DNA of 9,687 bases. It comes from Betaproteobacteria bacterium. Lineage in GTDB: Bacteria > Pseudomonadota > Gammaproteobacteria > Burkholderiales > SG8-41. The notes beneath the pieces were generated by a model that worked only from the letters and a program-made list of their open reading frames with translations, made no database searches and was not told the DNA's origin. The position numbers and the translations under genes are program-made. The stretch's first letter is position 1. Each line of letters opens with the position of its first letter. Of the stretch, positions 1 to 5,627 are shown piece by piece. The stretch is taken from positions 1 to 9,687 of the forward strand of contig JAOUIN010000074.1 of assembly GCA_029883965.1 (NCBI GenBank), written 5' to 3'.

Positions 1-39
1 GCCGCATAGCCGGCATGCGCCGGCGGAATATGGCCTGGT
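1..39 (-). terminator. Possible weak hairpin downstream of the ankyrin lipoprotein gene
   Basis: Bases 9-14 and 19-24 are both GCCGGC, separated by ATGC. Transcript leaving the ankyrin gene could therefore form a 6-bp GC-only hairpin with a 4-base loop. No T-tract follows it on the minus strand before the window ends, so it is not a clear intrinsic terminator. It may only be a GC-rich palindrome. Nothing else is visible in this short edge. Confidence 0.2.
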
Positions 40-834
40 CTAGCGCGTGGCCGCTACGTTGGGTCCTTCACAATGCTGCGCGTAACGCATGCCCGGTGGA
101 ACTGCCTCCGCGCAGGCGAGCAGCGGCTCGACATGCGTGTGGCGGTACTTTTGCGCGAATTCACGGGCAGTACTGCCGCCATGAACCCGTACCAGCGGAT
201 CTGCACCTGCGCGCAGCAGCATTTGCACCGACTCGCGGTTGCCCTGTATTGCCGCCATCATCAGCGGCGTATTGACATAGACCACCCGGCCGCTGGCATC
301 GGCATCGACGCGGGCACCATGCTCAAGGAGATAACGCAGCGTACTCCGTCGGTCGCTATAGGCAGCGTACGCCAGCGGGGTGTAATTATGCGAACCATTT
401 TCCAGGCTCGCGCCAGCGCCAACCAGGAATCGCACAACTTCTTCGTAGCGGTCGGCTGAAGACCCTCCATCGTCGCGGAAATAGGCCGCAAGCATTAACG
501 GCGTTTCGTTGACCGGGGTACGCGCGTTGAAGTCAGCGCCGGCAGCGACAAGATAGCGCAACACCTGCATGGAGCCTGCACGTGCTGCCAGCGCAATCAG
601 CGGCGCGCCGTCGGGGTAGACCTCCACCGAGATCTTCTGGTTTACGCTTATGGCGCCGCGGTTAACCGCAGCCTGTATGTAGGAAACATTGTCCTGGCCG
701 ATGGCATTCAACATGCTCTCGTTATCGATGCCGGCGCTGTGATCACCGCCGATCCCGGCGCATCCGCCCAACATGAATACCACCACCAGCCCGCCCCAGA
801 ATCGTGCAGACCGCATCCGAAGGAATTTGCGCAT
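40..834 (-). CDS. Ankyrin-repeat lipoprotein, exported
   Basis: Predicted 264-residue lipoprotein built mainly of ankyrin repeats. Residues 1-24 form a signal peptide: basic MRKFLRMRSAR, a hydrophobic stretch, then lipobox LGGC with lipidated Cys25. Ala at +2 favours sorting to the outer membrane. Ankyrin signatures follow: APLIALAARAG near 77-87, TPLMLAAYF near 111-119, YTPLAYAAYSDRRSTLRYLLEHGA near 151-174 and TPLMMAAIQGNRESVQMLLRAGAD near 189-212, with a degenerate first repeat near 40-62 and a capping repeat near 220-240. Two further cysteines, 241 and 255, lie in the C-terminal tail and could form a disulfide in the periplasm. The start is supported by the Shine-Dalgarno AAGGAG (842-847) placed 7 bases upstream. 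Ankyrin repeats bind proteins, but the partner cannot be told from sequence. The gene lies last in the minus-strand series and probably has its own promoter. Confidence 0.85.
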   Translation of the reverse strand: MRKFLRMRSARFWGGLVVVFMLGGCAGIGGDHSAGIDNESMLNAIGQDNVSYIQAAVNRGAISVNQKISVEVYPDGAPLIALAARAGSMQVLRYLVAAGADFNARTPVNETPLMLAAYFRDDGGSSADRYEEVVRFLVGAGASLENGSHNYTPLAYAAYSDRRSTLRYLLEHGARVDADASGRVVYVNTPLMMAAIQGNRESVQMLLRAGADPLVRVHGGSTAREFAQKYRHTHVEPLLACAEAVPPGMRYAQHCEGPNVAATR

Positions 835-841
835 GCCCTGT

Positions 842-876
842 CTCCTTGTACCCGCTATGCGATGGGCAGCAGTATA
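842..876 (-). promoter_or_regulatory. Candidate promoter (-10) and ribosome binding site of the ankyrin gene
   Basis: On the minus strand TATACT (871-876) is a good -10 hexamer, 5 of 6 to consensus. The T6 tract at 894-899 sits exactly 17 bases upstream, in the -35 position, but matches TTGACA poorly. AAGGAG at 842-847 is the Shine-Dalgarno, 7 bases before the ATG at 834. The T6 tract may also serve as the tail of the preceding ychF terminator, so terminator and promoter would overlap. The promoter call is inference; the ribosome binding site is clear. Confidence 0.4.
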
Positions 877-893
877 GCCTCTTACGCTGGCAC

Positions 894-932
894 AAAAAAG
901 TGGCGCCCGGCAGTCGACGATATGGACTGCCG
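894..932 (-). terminator. Probable intrinsic terminator after ychF
   Basis: CGGCAGTC (908-915) and GACTGCCG (925-932) form a perfect 8-bp stem with a 9-base loop, starting 10 bases past the ychF stop. On the minus strand the stem is followed by GGCGCCAC and then six T (894-899). The 8-base gap between stem and T-tract is longer than in a textbook terminator, so efficiency is uncertain. Confidence 0.45.
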
Positions 933-942
933 TGCCGCCCCG

Positions 943-2037
943 TCAGACGTTAAAACGGAAATGCATGACATCACCATCCCTGACGATGTAATCCTTGCCC
1001 TCAAGGCGCATTTTTCCGGCTTCCTTGGCACCCTGCTCGCCCTTGCCTGCAAGGTAGTCGTTGTAAGCGATCACTTCCGCCCGGATAAAGCCTTTTTCAA
1101 AGTCGGTGTGTATCGCTCCCGCCGCCTGCGGTGCGGTATCGCCCTTGTGTATGGTCCACGCCCGCACTTCCTTGGGGCCAACGGTGAAATAGGTTTGCAG
1201 CCCGAGCAGGTCGTAGCCTGCGCTGATGACGCGATCGAGCCCCGGCTCTTTCATGCCCATGTCTTCAAGAAACACGGCCTTGTCTTCGTCACTCATGTCG
1301 CCGATTTCGGCCTCGATCGCGGCACATACGGCGACGACCGGCGCTTTTTCGCGGGCGGCATGCGCAACGACCGCGTCCAGATACGGATTATTGTCAAAAC
1401 CGCCCTCGCGCACATTGGCGACATACATCGTCGGCTTGGCAGTGATCAGGCACAACGGTTTCAGTACGGCACGCTCTTCTTCATCAAGATCGAGCGCGCG
1501 TATCGGCCGTGCCTCGTTGAGCGCCGCCTGACATTTCTCTAGCACAGCCACCAGTCTTGCCGCCTCTTTGTCGCCGCCCGCACGGGCCAGTTTCACCGAT
1601 TTGGCAAGGTGGCGTTCCACTGCCGTCAGGTCCGCCAGCGCGAGTTCCGTGTTGATCGTCTCGATGTCATCCAGCGGATCGATTTTTCCGGCGACGTGGA
1701 CCACGTTCTCATCTTCAAAACAACGCACCACATGCGCAATCGCATCAGTCTCGCGGATATTGGCCAGAAACTGGTTGCCCAGGCCCTCGCCTTTGGAGGC
1801 GCCCGCCACCAGTCCGGCGATATCCACAAACTCGACCGTTGCAGGCAACACTTTTTCGGGTTTCTGCAACTCGGCAAGAACCGTCAGGCGGGAGTCCGGC
1901 ACGGCAACGATACCGACATTGGGCTCTATCGTGCAGAAAGGGTAGTTCTCGGCCGCAATGCCGGCCTTGGTCAGCGCGTTAAACAGTGTGGATTTGCCGA
2001 CGTTGGGCAATCCGACGATACCGCATTTCAATGACAT
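943..2037 (-). CDS. ychF: Redox/ribosome-associated P-loop ATPase YchF (Obg family)
   Basis: A 364-residue YchF/EngD/OLA1-type P-loop NTPase; E. coli YchF is about the same length. The family is a universally conserved Obg-like subgroup that prefers ATP, binds ribosomes and is linked to oxidative-stress responses. Visible motifs: P-loop GLPNVGKS (9-16), DIAGL (72-76), KGEGLGNQFLANIRETDAI (82-100), and NVRE (208-211) in place of the GTPase NKxD, which is the family's mark of relaxed guanine specificity. The C-terminal TGS domain (about 281-364) includes HTDFEKGFIRAEV. The frame stays open to 2094, but the family's MSLKCGIVGLPNVGKS start sits at 2037, and the extra 19 residues resemble no YchF N-terminus. 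No strong Shine-Dalgarno precedes 2037. It lies downstream of pth, its usual neighbour, with a weak terminator between them. Confidence 0.97.
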   Translation of the reverse strand: MSLKCGIVGLPNVGKSTLFNALTKAGIAAENYPFCTIEPNVGIVAVPDSRLTVLAELQKPEKVLPATVEFVDIAGLVAGASKGEGLGNQFLANIRETDAIAHVVRCFEDENVVHVAGKIDPLDDIETINTELALADLTAVERHLAKSVKLARAGGDKEAARLVAVLEKCQAALNEARPIRALDLDEEERAVLKPLCLITAKPTMYVANVREGGFDNNPYLDAVVAHAAREKAPVVAVCAAIEAEIGDMSDEDKAVFLEDMGMKEPGLDRVISAGYDLLGLQTYFTVGPKEVRAWTIHKGDTAPQAAGAIHTDFEKGFIRAEVIAYNDYLAGKGEQGAKEAGKMRLEGKDYIVRDGDVMHFRFNV

Positions 2038-2065
2038 GATTTTTGAACCGTAAAAGTTTGAAGGC

Positions 2066-2112
2066 AAAAAACGGGCTGTTACCCGGCAACACAAAACATC
2101 GCCGCATGCGGC
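2066..2112 (-). terminator. Weak terminator or attenuator between pth and ychF
   Basis: Past the pth stop, minus-strand RNA meets the perfect palindrome GCCGCATGCGGC (2101-2112), which can fold into a 4-bp stem with loop CATG. It then meets CGGG (2072-2075) paired with CCCG (2082-2085), extended by one G-U pair to 5 bp with a 4-base loop. That second stem is immediately followed by six T (2066-2071). The arrangement is terminator-like but the stem is short, so partial read-through into ychF is likely. Confidence 0.4.
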
Positions 2113-2115
2113 CGG

Positions 2116-2709
2116 TTATGACCCGGCGTCCGCATCCCTTGTATGCAGGCGCAGCATTGCCGCCTGCATGTCATGCGCCGCGATCAGCGGCCACGCTTCA
2201 CCGGCCCGGGACAACGCATCGTCAATCGCGCGCTGTTCTTCTGCGCGCGGCGCGTGCAATACATAGTCGACTACTTCCTGCTCGCTGGCGGCCAATTCGC
2301 GTGGATGACCGATGCCGATGCGCAGCCGCCAGAAATCCCTGGTACCGAGACGGGCCGCCACGCTGCGCACACCGTTGCCTGACGCACTTCCCCCGAACTT
2401 CAGTTTCACCACGCCCGGCGCGAGATCGAGTTCGTCATGCACGATCAGTATGTCTTCCGCCGCGATCTTGAAAAAATCAGCCAGCGCGCCGACTGCACGG
2501 CCCGATTCGTTCATGTAAGTGGCCGGCTTCAGCAGCCAGATGTCATTTTTGATACCGGGAATCTTCGCCACCTCGCCGTGAAACCGCGCCTCGTGGCGAC
2601 AGCTCACGCCGGCGGCACGCGCCAGCGCATCGATCCACCAGAAACCGGCATTGTGCCGAGTGGCTTCGTATTTCCTGCCCGGGTTTCCCAATCCAGCGAC
2701 CAGTTTCAT
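2116..2709 (-). CDS. pth: Peptidyl-tRNA hydrolase, with altered GGHNG motif
   Basis: A 197-residue Pth, about the family's usual length. The enzyme cleaves peptidyl-tRNA released by stalled or aborted ribosomes and recycles the tRNA; it is normally essential. Visible features: VAGLGNPG with Asn9 (E. coli Asn10), Tyr14, catalytic His19 in TRHNAG (E. coli His20), ATYMNESG with Asn67 (Asn68), HDELDL with Asp92 (Asp93), and RLRIGIGHP at 128-136. The odd point is residues 106-113, GGSASGNG, where nearly all homologs have GGxxGGHNG. One residue is missing and it is the conserved His (E. coli His113), while the next Asn is kept as Asn112. The MKLVAGLGNPG start at 2709 is chosen over the upstream in-frame ATG at 2742 because it matches the family. 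A strong terminator upstream suggests its own promoter. Confidence 0.95.
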   Translation of the reverse strand: MKLVAGLGNPGRKYEATRHNAGFWWIDALARAAGVSCRHEARFHGEVAKIPGIKNDIWLLKPATYMNESGRAVGALADFFKIAAEDILIVHDELDLAPGVVKLKFGGSASGNGVRSVAARLGTRDFWRLRIGIGHPRELAASEQEVVDYVLHAPRAEEQRAIDDALSRAGEAWPLIAAHDMQAAMLRLHTRDADAGS

Positions 2710-2765
2710 GATCCGTACGTTACATCGGCACCGGCGCACCACCGCAACGCGCTCGTAACTCGTTG

Positions 2766-2783
2766 TTTATAATCATATTTATA
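2766..2783 (-). promoter_or_regulatory. AT-rich candidate promoter of pth
   Basis: The AT-rich patch just past the rplY terminator contains TATAAA twice on the minus strand (2766-2771 and 2778-2783), 12 bases apart. Either could be a -10 element, placing a transcript start some 50-60 bases before the pth ATG. I see no good -35 element, because the upstream sequence is the terminator stem and its T-tract. Such a tract also looks AT-rich by default, so this is a low-confidence inference. Confidence 0.25.
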
Positions 2784-2821
2784 AAAAGAAACGCCCGCCA
2801 CAAAAGTCTGCTGGCGGGCGT
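2781..2821 (-). terminator. Strong intrinsic terminator after rplY
   Basis: ACGCCCGCCA (2791-2800) and TGGCGGGCGT (2812-2821) form a perfect 10-bp GC-rich stem with an 11-base loop. On the minus strand it is followed directly by TTCTTTTTAT. This is the clearest intrinsic terminator in the window and should separate rplY from pth. Confidence 0.88.
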
Positions 2822-2832
2822 ACCCGGATACG

Positions 2833-2852
2833 GCCAGCCATGCACGGCTGGC
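2833..2852 (-). repeat. Inverted repeat (extra hairpin) between the rplY stop and its terminator
   Basis: GCCAGCC (2833-2839) and GGCTGGC (2846-2852) form a perfect 7-bp stem with loop ATGCAC. It lies 8 bases past the rplY stop and just ahead of the main terminator, so the rplY transcript would end in two consecutive hairpins. It has no T-tract of its own. It may help protect the 3' end; that role is inference. Confidence 0.5.
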
Positions 2853-2860
2853 GCGTCCCA

Positions 2861-3571
2861 TTACTTCTTCTCGGCAGGCTTCTTTTCAGCCTCCTTCTTG
2901 TCGCCACCGGCAGCGGCAGCACCGGCAGCGGCAGCAGCAGCCTCCGGAGCCTGCGCCGTGATTTCGGTTTCCGGTGCCGCAACCGCTTCCTCGACCGCGA
3001 TTTCCCTCGGTACCTGCACGGTCACAACCGAAGGGTTGTCCGTCCTCAGCTTGACCGAAGTTTCCACGCCTTTGGGCAGAACCAGATCGGCCACGTGAAT
3101 CGAGTCGTCAAGTTCAAGGTCCTTCAGGTCAACCTCGATGTATTCCGGCAGGTCGTCCGGCAGACACTGAATTTCCAGCTCGTTGATGATGTGCTGCACC
3201 ACGCCCTTGCCGAGCTTCACGCCGGGCGCGATGTCGGCATTCAAGAAATGCAATGGCACGGCCATGTACACCTTCTTCTTCGGATCAACGCGCAGGAAAT
3301 CCACATGCTGCACCTGCTCCTTCCACGGATGCATCTGGAAATCACGCAGCAGCACGCGGTCCTTGCTGCCCTCAACCGTCATATCCAGAATCGACGCGTG
3401 GAACGCCTCGATCTTCAAGTGGCGCAGCAGCGCCTTGTGGTCCAACTCCACACTTTGCGCATCCTTGCCGCCGCCATAAATGACGCCGGGGACGCGCCCG
3501 GTCGCACGCAGGCGGCGGCTCGCACCCTTGCCCTCGTTCGTGCGCGGAAACGCAGTAACTTCGATTTTCAT
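2861..3571 (-). CDS. rplY: Large-subunit ribosomal protein bL25 (Ctc/TL5 type)
   Basis: A 236-residue L25 of the long, two-domain Ctc/TL5 type. L25 binds 5S rRNA in the 50S central protuberance. The N-terminal 5S-binding domain covers about 1-93, with GKGASRRLRATGRVPGVIYG (14-33) and DFQMHPWKEQVQHVDFLRV (77-95). The TL5/Ctc C-terminal domain runs to about 188, including VPLHFLNADIAPGVKLGKG. The tail from about 196 to 236 is low-complexity: an Ala/Gly run, then Lys/Glu-rich DKKEAEKKPAEKK, probably disordered and able to contact RNA. The start has a good Shine-Dalgarno, AGGAG (3578-3582), 6 bases upstream. E. coli L25 has only the first domain (94 residues), so this is the extended form common in many other bacteria. 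A hairpin lies in its leader, and terminators flank the gene on both sides. Confidence 0.97.
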   Translation of the reverse strand: MKIEVTAFPRTNEGKGASRRLRATGRVPGVIYGGGKDAQSVELDHKALLRHLKIEAFHASILDMTVEGSKDRVLLRDFQMHPWKEQVQHVDFLRVDPKKKVYMAVPLHFLNADIAPGVKLGKGVVQHIINELEIQCLPDDLPEYIEVDLKDLELDDSIHVADLVLPKGVETSVKLRTDNPSVVTVQVPREIAVEEAVAAPETEITAQAPEAAAAAAGAAAAGGDKKEAEKKPAEKK

Positions 3572-3588
3572 CTCACTCTCCTGTCAGT

Positions 3589-3618
3589 GCGGGAGGTCCG
3601 CGACCAGACGACTCCCGC
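3589..3618 (-). promoter_or_regulatory. Inverted repeat in the rplY leader
   Basis: GCGGGAG (3589-3595) and CTCCCGC (3612-3618) form a perfect 7-bp inverted repeat with a 16-base loop. In rplY mRNA this hairpin would end 6 bases upstream of the Shine-Dalgarno AGGAG. Ribosomal-protein genes are often autoregulated through leader structures, so this is a candidate, but nothing here proves regulation. It is distinct from the smaller prs terminator stem at 3631-3645. Confidence 0.4.
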
Positions 3619-3620
3619 GT

Positions 3621-3645
3621 TAAAAAGAAACCGGGAAAACCCCGG
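3621..3645 (-). terminator. Intrinsic terminator after prs
   Basis: CCGGG (3631-3635) and CCCGG (3641-3645) make a 5-bp GC-only stem with a 5-base loop. On the minus strand it is followed immediately by TTTCTTTTTAA. It lies 13 bases past the prs stop. The stem is short, but the T-rich tail and position fit a terminator between prs and rplY. Confidence 0.55.
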
Positions 3646-3658
3646 CTTCCCCAAAAAC

Positions 3659-4609
3659 CTATTCAACAAACAGCGAACTCACCGAATCCTCTGCGCTGAT
3701 GCGGCGCATGGTTTCAGCCAGCAGCCCCGAAACAGTCAGCACGCGGATCTTGCTGCATTTGCGTGCCGCCTCGGTCAGCGGGATCGTATCCGTTACCACT
3801 ATTTCATCCAGCGCGGATCCGGCAATGCGCTCGACCGCCGATCCCGACAGCAGCGCATGCGTGCAGTAGGCCAGCACCCGTTCGGCACCCTGTTTCTTCA
3901 GGGCCGCAGCCGCCTCACACAAGGTGTTGGCGGTATCCACCATATCGTCAACAATCACGCAGGTCCGCCCCGCAACCTCGCCGATGATGTTCATCACCGT
4001 AGCAACATTGGGACGCGGGCGGCGCTTGTCGATAATGGCAAGATCCGCCTCGAGACGCTTTGCCAGCGCCCGTGCCCGCACCACGCCGCCAACATCCGGC
4101 GACACCACCACCAGCTGCTTGAAATCATGCTTCCAGATGTCGCCCAGAAGTATCGGGCCGGAGTAAATATTGTCCACCGGCATGTCGAAAAACCCCTGGA
4201 TCTGCTCCGAGTGCAGGTCCATCGTCAGCACGCGATCGACGCCGACGCTGGTCATCATGTTCGCGACCACTTTGGCAGTTATCGGCACCCTTGCCGAACT
4301 GGGGCGACGGTCCTGGCGCGCATAGCCCATGTACGGAATTGCCGCAGTCACACGACCGGCCGACGCCCGTTTCAACGCATCGACCATGACCAGCAATTCC
4401 ATCAGGTTATCGTTGGTCGGCGCACAAATCGACTGCAGTATGAAAACATCCTTGCCGCGGACGTTTTCAAGTATTTCCACCATCACCTCGCCGTCGCTGA
4501 AACGTCCGACCTTGGCGCGACCGATGTGGATGTCGAGATGGCCGACCACCGCCTCCGCAAGTCGCGGATTGGCGTTGCCGGTAAACACCATCAGCCTGTC
4601 TAGCGCCAC
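3659..4609 (-). CDS. prs: Ribose-phosphate pyrophosphokinase (PRPP synthetase)
   Basis: A 316-residue class I PRPP synthetase, which transfers pyrophosphate from ATP to ribose-5-phosphate. PRPP feeds purine, pyrimidine, NAD, histidine and tryptophan synthesis. Visible motifs: GNANP (11-15), RFSDGE (36-41), the ATP-binding loop YARQDRRP (96-103), TMDLHSEQIQGFFD with metal/ATP-binding His133 (129-142), the flexible-loop region DKRRPRPN (194-201), and the PRPP loop VDDMVDTANTL (220-230). Two GTG codons lie in tandem at 4612 and 4609. I choose 4609 because AAGGGG (4617-4622) is then 7 bases away rather than 4, and because MALDRLMVFTGN matches the usual MAxDxLMVFTGN length. ATG at 4591 is a less likely third choice. 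It follows tRNA-Gln by 42 bases with no terminator between, so the two are probably co-transcribed. Confidence 0.97.
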   Translation of the reverse strand: MALDRLMVFTGNANPRLAEAVVGHLDIHIGRAKVGRFSDGEVMVEILENVRGKDVFILQSICAPTNDNLMELLVMVDALKRASAGRVTAAIPYMGYARQDRRPSSARVPITAKVVANMMTSVGVDRVLTMDLHSEQIQGFFDMPVDNIYSGPILLGDIWKHDFKQLVVVSPDVGGVVRARALAKRLEADLAIIDKRRPRPNVATVMNIIGEVAGRTCVIVDDMVDTANTLCEAAAALKKQGAERVLAYCTHALLSGSAVERIAGSALDEIVVTDTIPLTEAARKCSKIRVLTVSGLLAETMRRISAEDSVSSLFVE

Positions 4610-4651
4610 CACGATTCCCCTTGATTCGTGCCCAGAACCACTGCAACAGAG

Positions 4652-4728
4652 TGGCTGGGGAGGAAGGATTCGAACCTTCGCATGCTGGAATCAAAATCCA
4701 GTGCCTTAACCAACTTGGCGACTCCCCA
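4652..4728 (-). tRNA. glnU-like: tRNA-Gln (anticodon UUG)
   Basis: A 77-base tRNA with encoded CCA. The acceptor stem TGGGGAG (4728-4722) pairs with CTCCCCA, followed by discriminator G and CCA (4654-4652). The anticodon arm has stem CTGGA/TCCAG and the 7-base loop TTTTGAT, giving anticodon TTG (plus-strand 4692-4694), which reads CAA and by wobble CAG. The T arm carries GGTTCGAATCC. The T1-A72 first pair is typical of bacterial tRNA-Gln. It sits between ispE and prs, a conserved position in proteobacterial chromosomes. It has no evident promoter or terminator of its own, so it is probably cut out of the polycistronic transcript by tRNA-processing RNases. Confidence 0.97.
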
Positions 4729-4790
4729 ACCGATGCTTTGCCCTGCAACCGGCCGCCGCCGCAGCGTCAACCGTCCAGCCAATCAACCCG

Positions 4791-5627
4791 CTATTCCGCC
4801 AGCGCGTACAGCGGATGGACATCCAGCCCGCACGCCACAAACCCTCGCATGTCCGGTGGGCACGACGCCAGCGCCCGTCGCGCTGCCGCCTCGTCATCAA
4901 ACGCCGCAAAAACACAGGCGCCGGATCCGGTCATCTGTGCCCCGCCGAACGACTTGAGCCAAGCCAGATGCCTGGCGACCTCCGGGTAGAGACGACAAAC
5001 CAAGGGCTCGAGGTCATTCCCCGCGGGAACGGAAAAGCCGTGCATTTTAATCATTTCCGAGTCACGTTTCAATTCCGGATGCTGAAAAATGCGGGCTGTG
5101 GCCACCGAAACCGGCGGAATCAGCACCAAATACCACGCTGGCGGGGCTGCAATCGGCGCCAGAATCTCGCCGACCCCCTCGCCCCGGGCGGTCTCGCCGT
5201 AGATGAAAACCGGCACATCGGCACCCAGTTGCAGCGCCAGATCCTGCAATTGCTTGCGCGAGCATCCCGTTGCCCACAAATGGTTGAGAGCCAGCAGCGT
5301 GGTGGCGGCATCCGAACTTCCTCCGCCCAGCCCGCCACCCATGGGCAGGCGTTTCTCGACGCTGATATCCGCGCCCAGCGCCGTGCCTGTCGCCGCCTGC
5401 AATGCCCGCGCCGCCCGCAGCGTCAGATCATCTGCCGCTGCCACGCCGGGCAGCGCCTGCAACCGGCGAACGTCGCCATCGCGCCGAACCCGCACCCGCA
5501 CGACATCGCCGTAATCGATAAAACGAAACACCGTCTGCAGCAAATGGTAGCCATCAGGACGTCGGCCAACCACGCGCAACATCAGGTTCAGCTTGGCCGG
5601 CGCGGGAAATCCGACGAGGGCGTTCAC
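4791..5627 (-). CDS. ispE: 4-diphosphocytidyl-2-C-methyl-D-erythritol kinase
   Basis: A 278-residue GHMP kinase that phosphorylates CDP-methylerythritol at the 2-hydroxyl, the fourth step of the MEP (non-mevalonate) isoprenoid pathway. Visible motifs: PAPAKLNL (8-15) with catalytic Lys12, GRRPDGYHLLQTVF (21-34), the glycine-rich ATP loop PMGGGLGGGSSDAA (95-108), GADVPVF with catalytic Asp137 (135-141), NDLEP (204-208), and GHMP C-terminal motif MTGSGACVF (232-240). The length is normal for the family. The start is GTG, and it overlaps the lolB stop by 4 bases (GTGA), so translation is probably coupled to lolB. A 62-base spacer separates its stop from tRNA-Gln, with no terminator that I can see. 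Confidence 0.97.
   Translation of the reverse strand: MNALVGFPAPAKLNLMLRVVGRRPDGYHLLQTVFRFIDYGDVVRVRVRRDGDVRRLQALPGVAAADDLTLRAARALQAATGTALGADISVEKRLPMGGGLGGGSSDAATTLLALNHLWATGCSRKQLQDLALQLGADVPVFIYGETARGEGVGEILAPIAAPPAWYLVLIPPVSVATARIFQHPELKRDSEMIKMHGFSVPAGNDLEPLVCRLYPEVARHLAWLKSFGGAQMTGSGACVFAAFDDEAAARRALASCPPDMRGFVACGLDVHPLYALAE

Noticed and set aside
739..1542. A 267-codon plus-strand open frame spanning the ankyrin-ychF gap
   Set aside because: Overlaps the ankyrin signal sequence, its promoter and half of ychF; no recognisable domain.
2900..2945. Tandem GGCAGC-like repeat near the rplY 3' end, considered as a microsatellite or mobile-element scar
   Set aside because: It simply encodes the Ala-rich tail of L25, in frame, and needs no other explanation.
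2840..4603. A 587-codon open frame on the plus strand, antisense to rplY and prs
   Set aside because: It crosses two well-recognised genes and their intergenic gap. Its translation is rich in His, Arg and Gln with no recognisable domain, as expected for the reverse complement of GC-rich coding DNA. Long antisense frames are common in such genomes.
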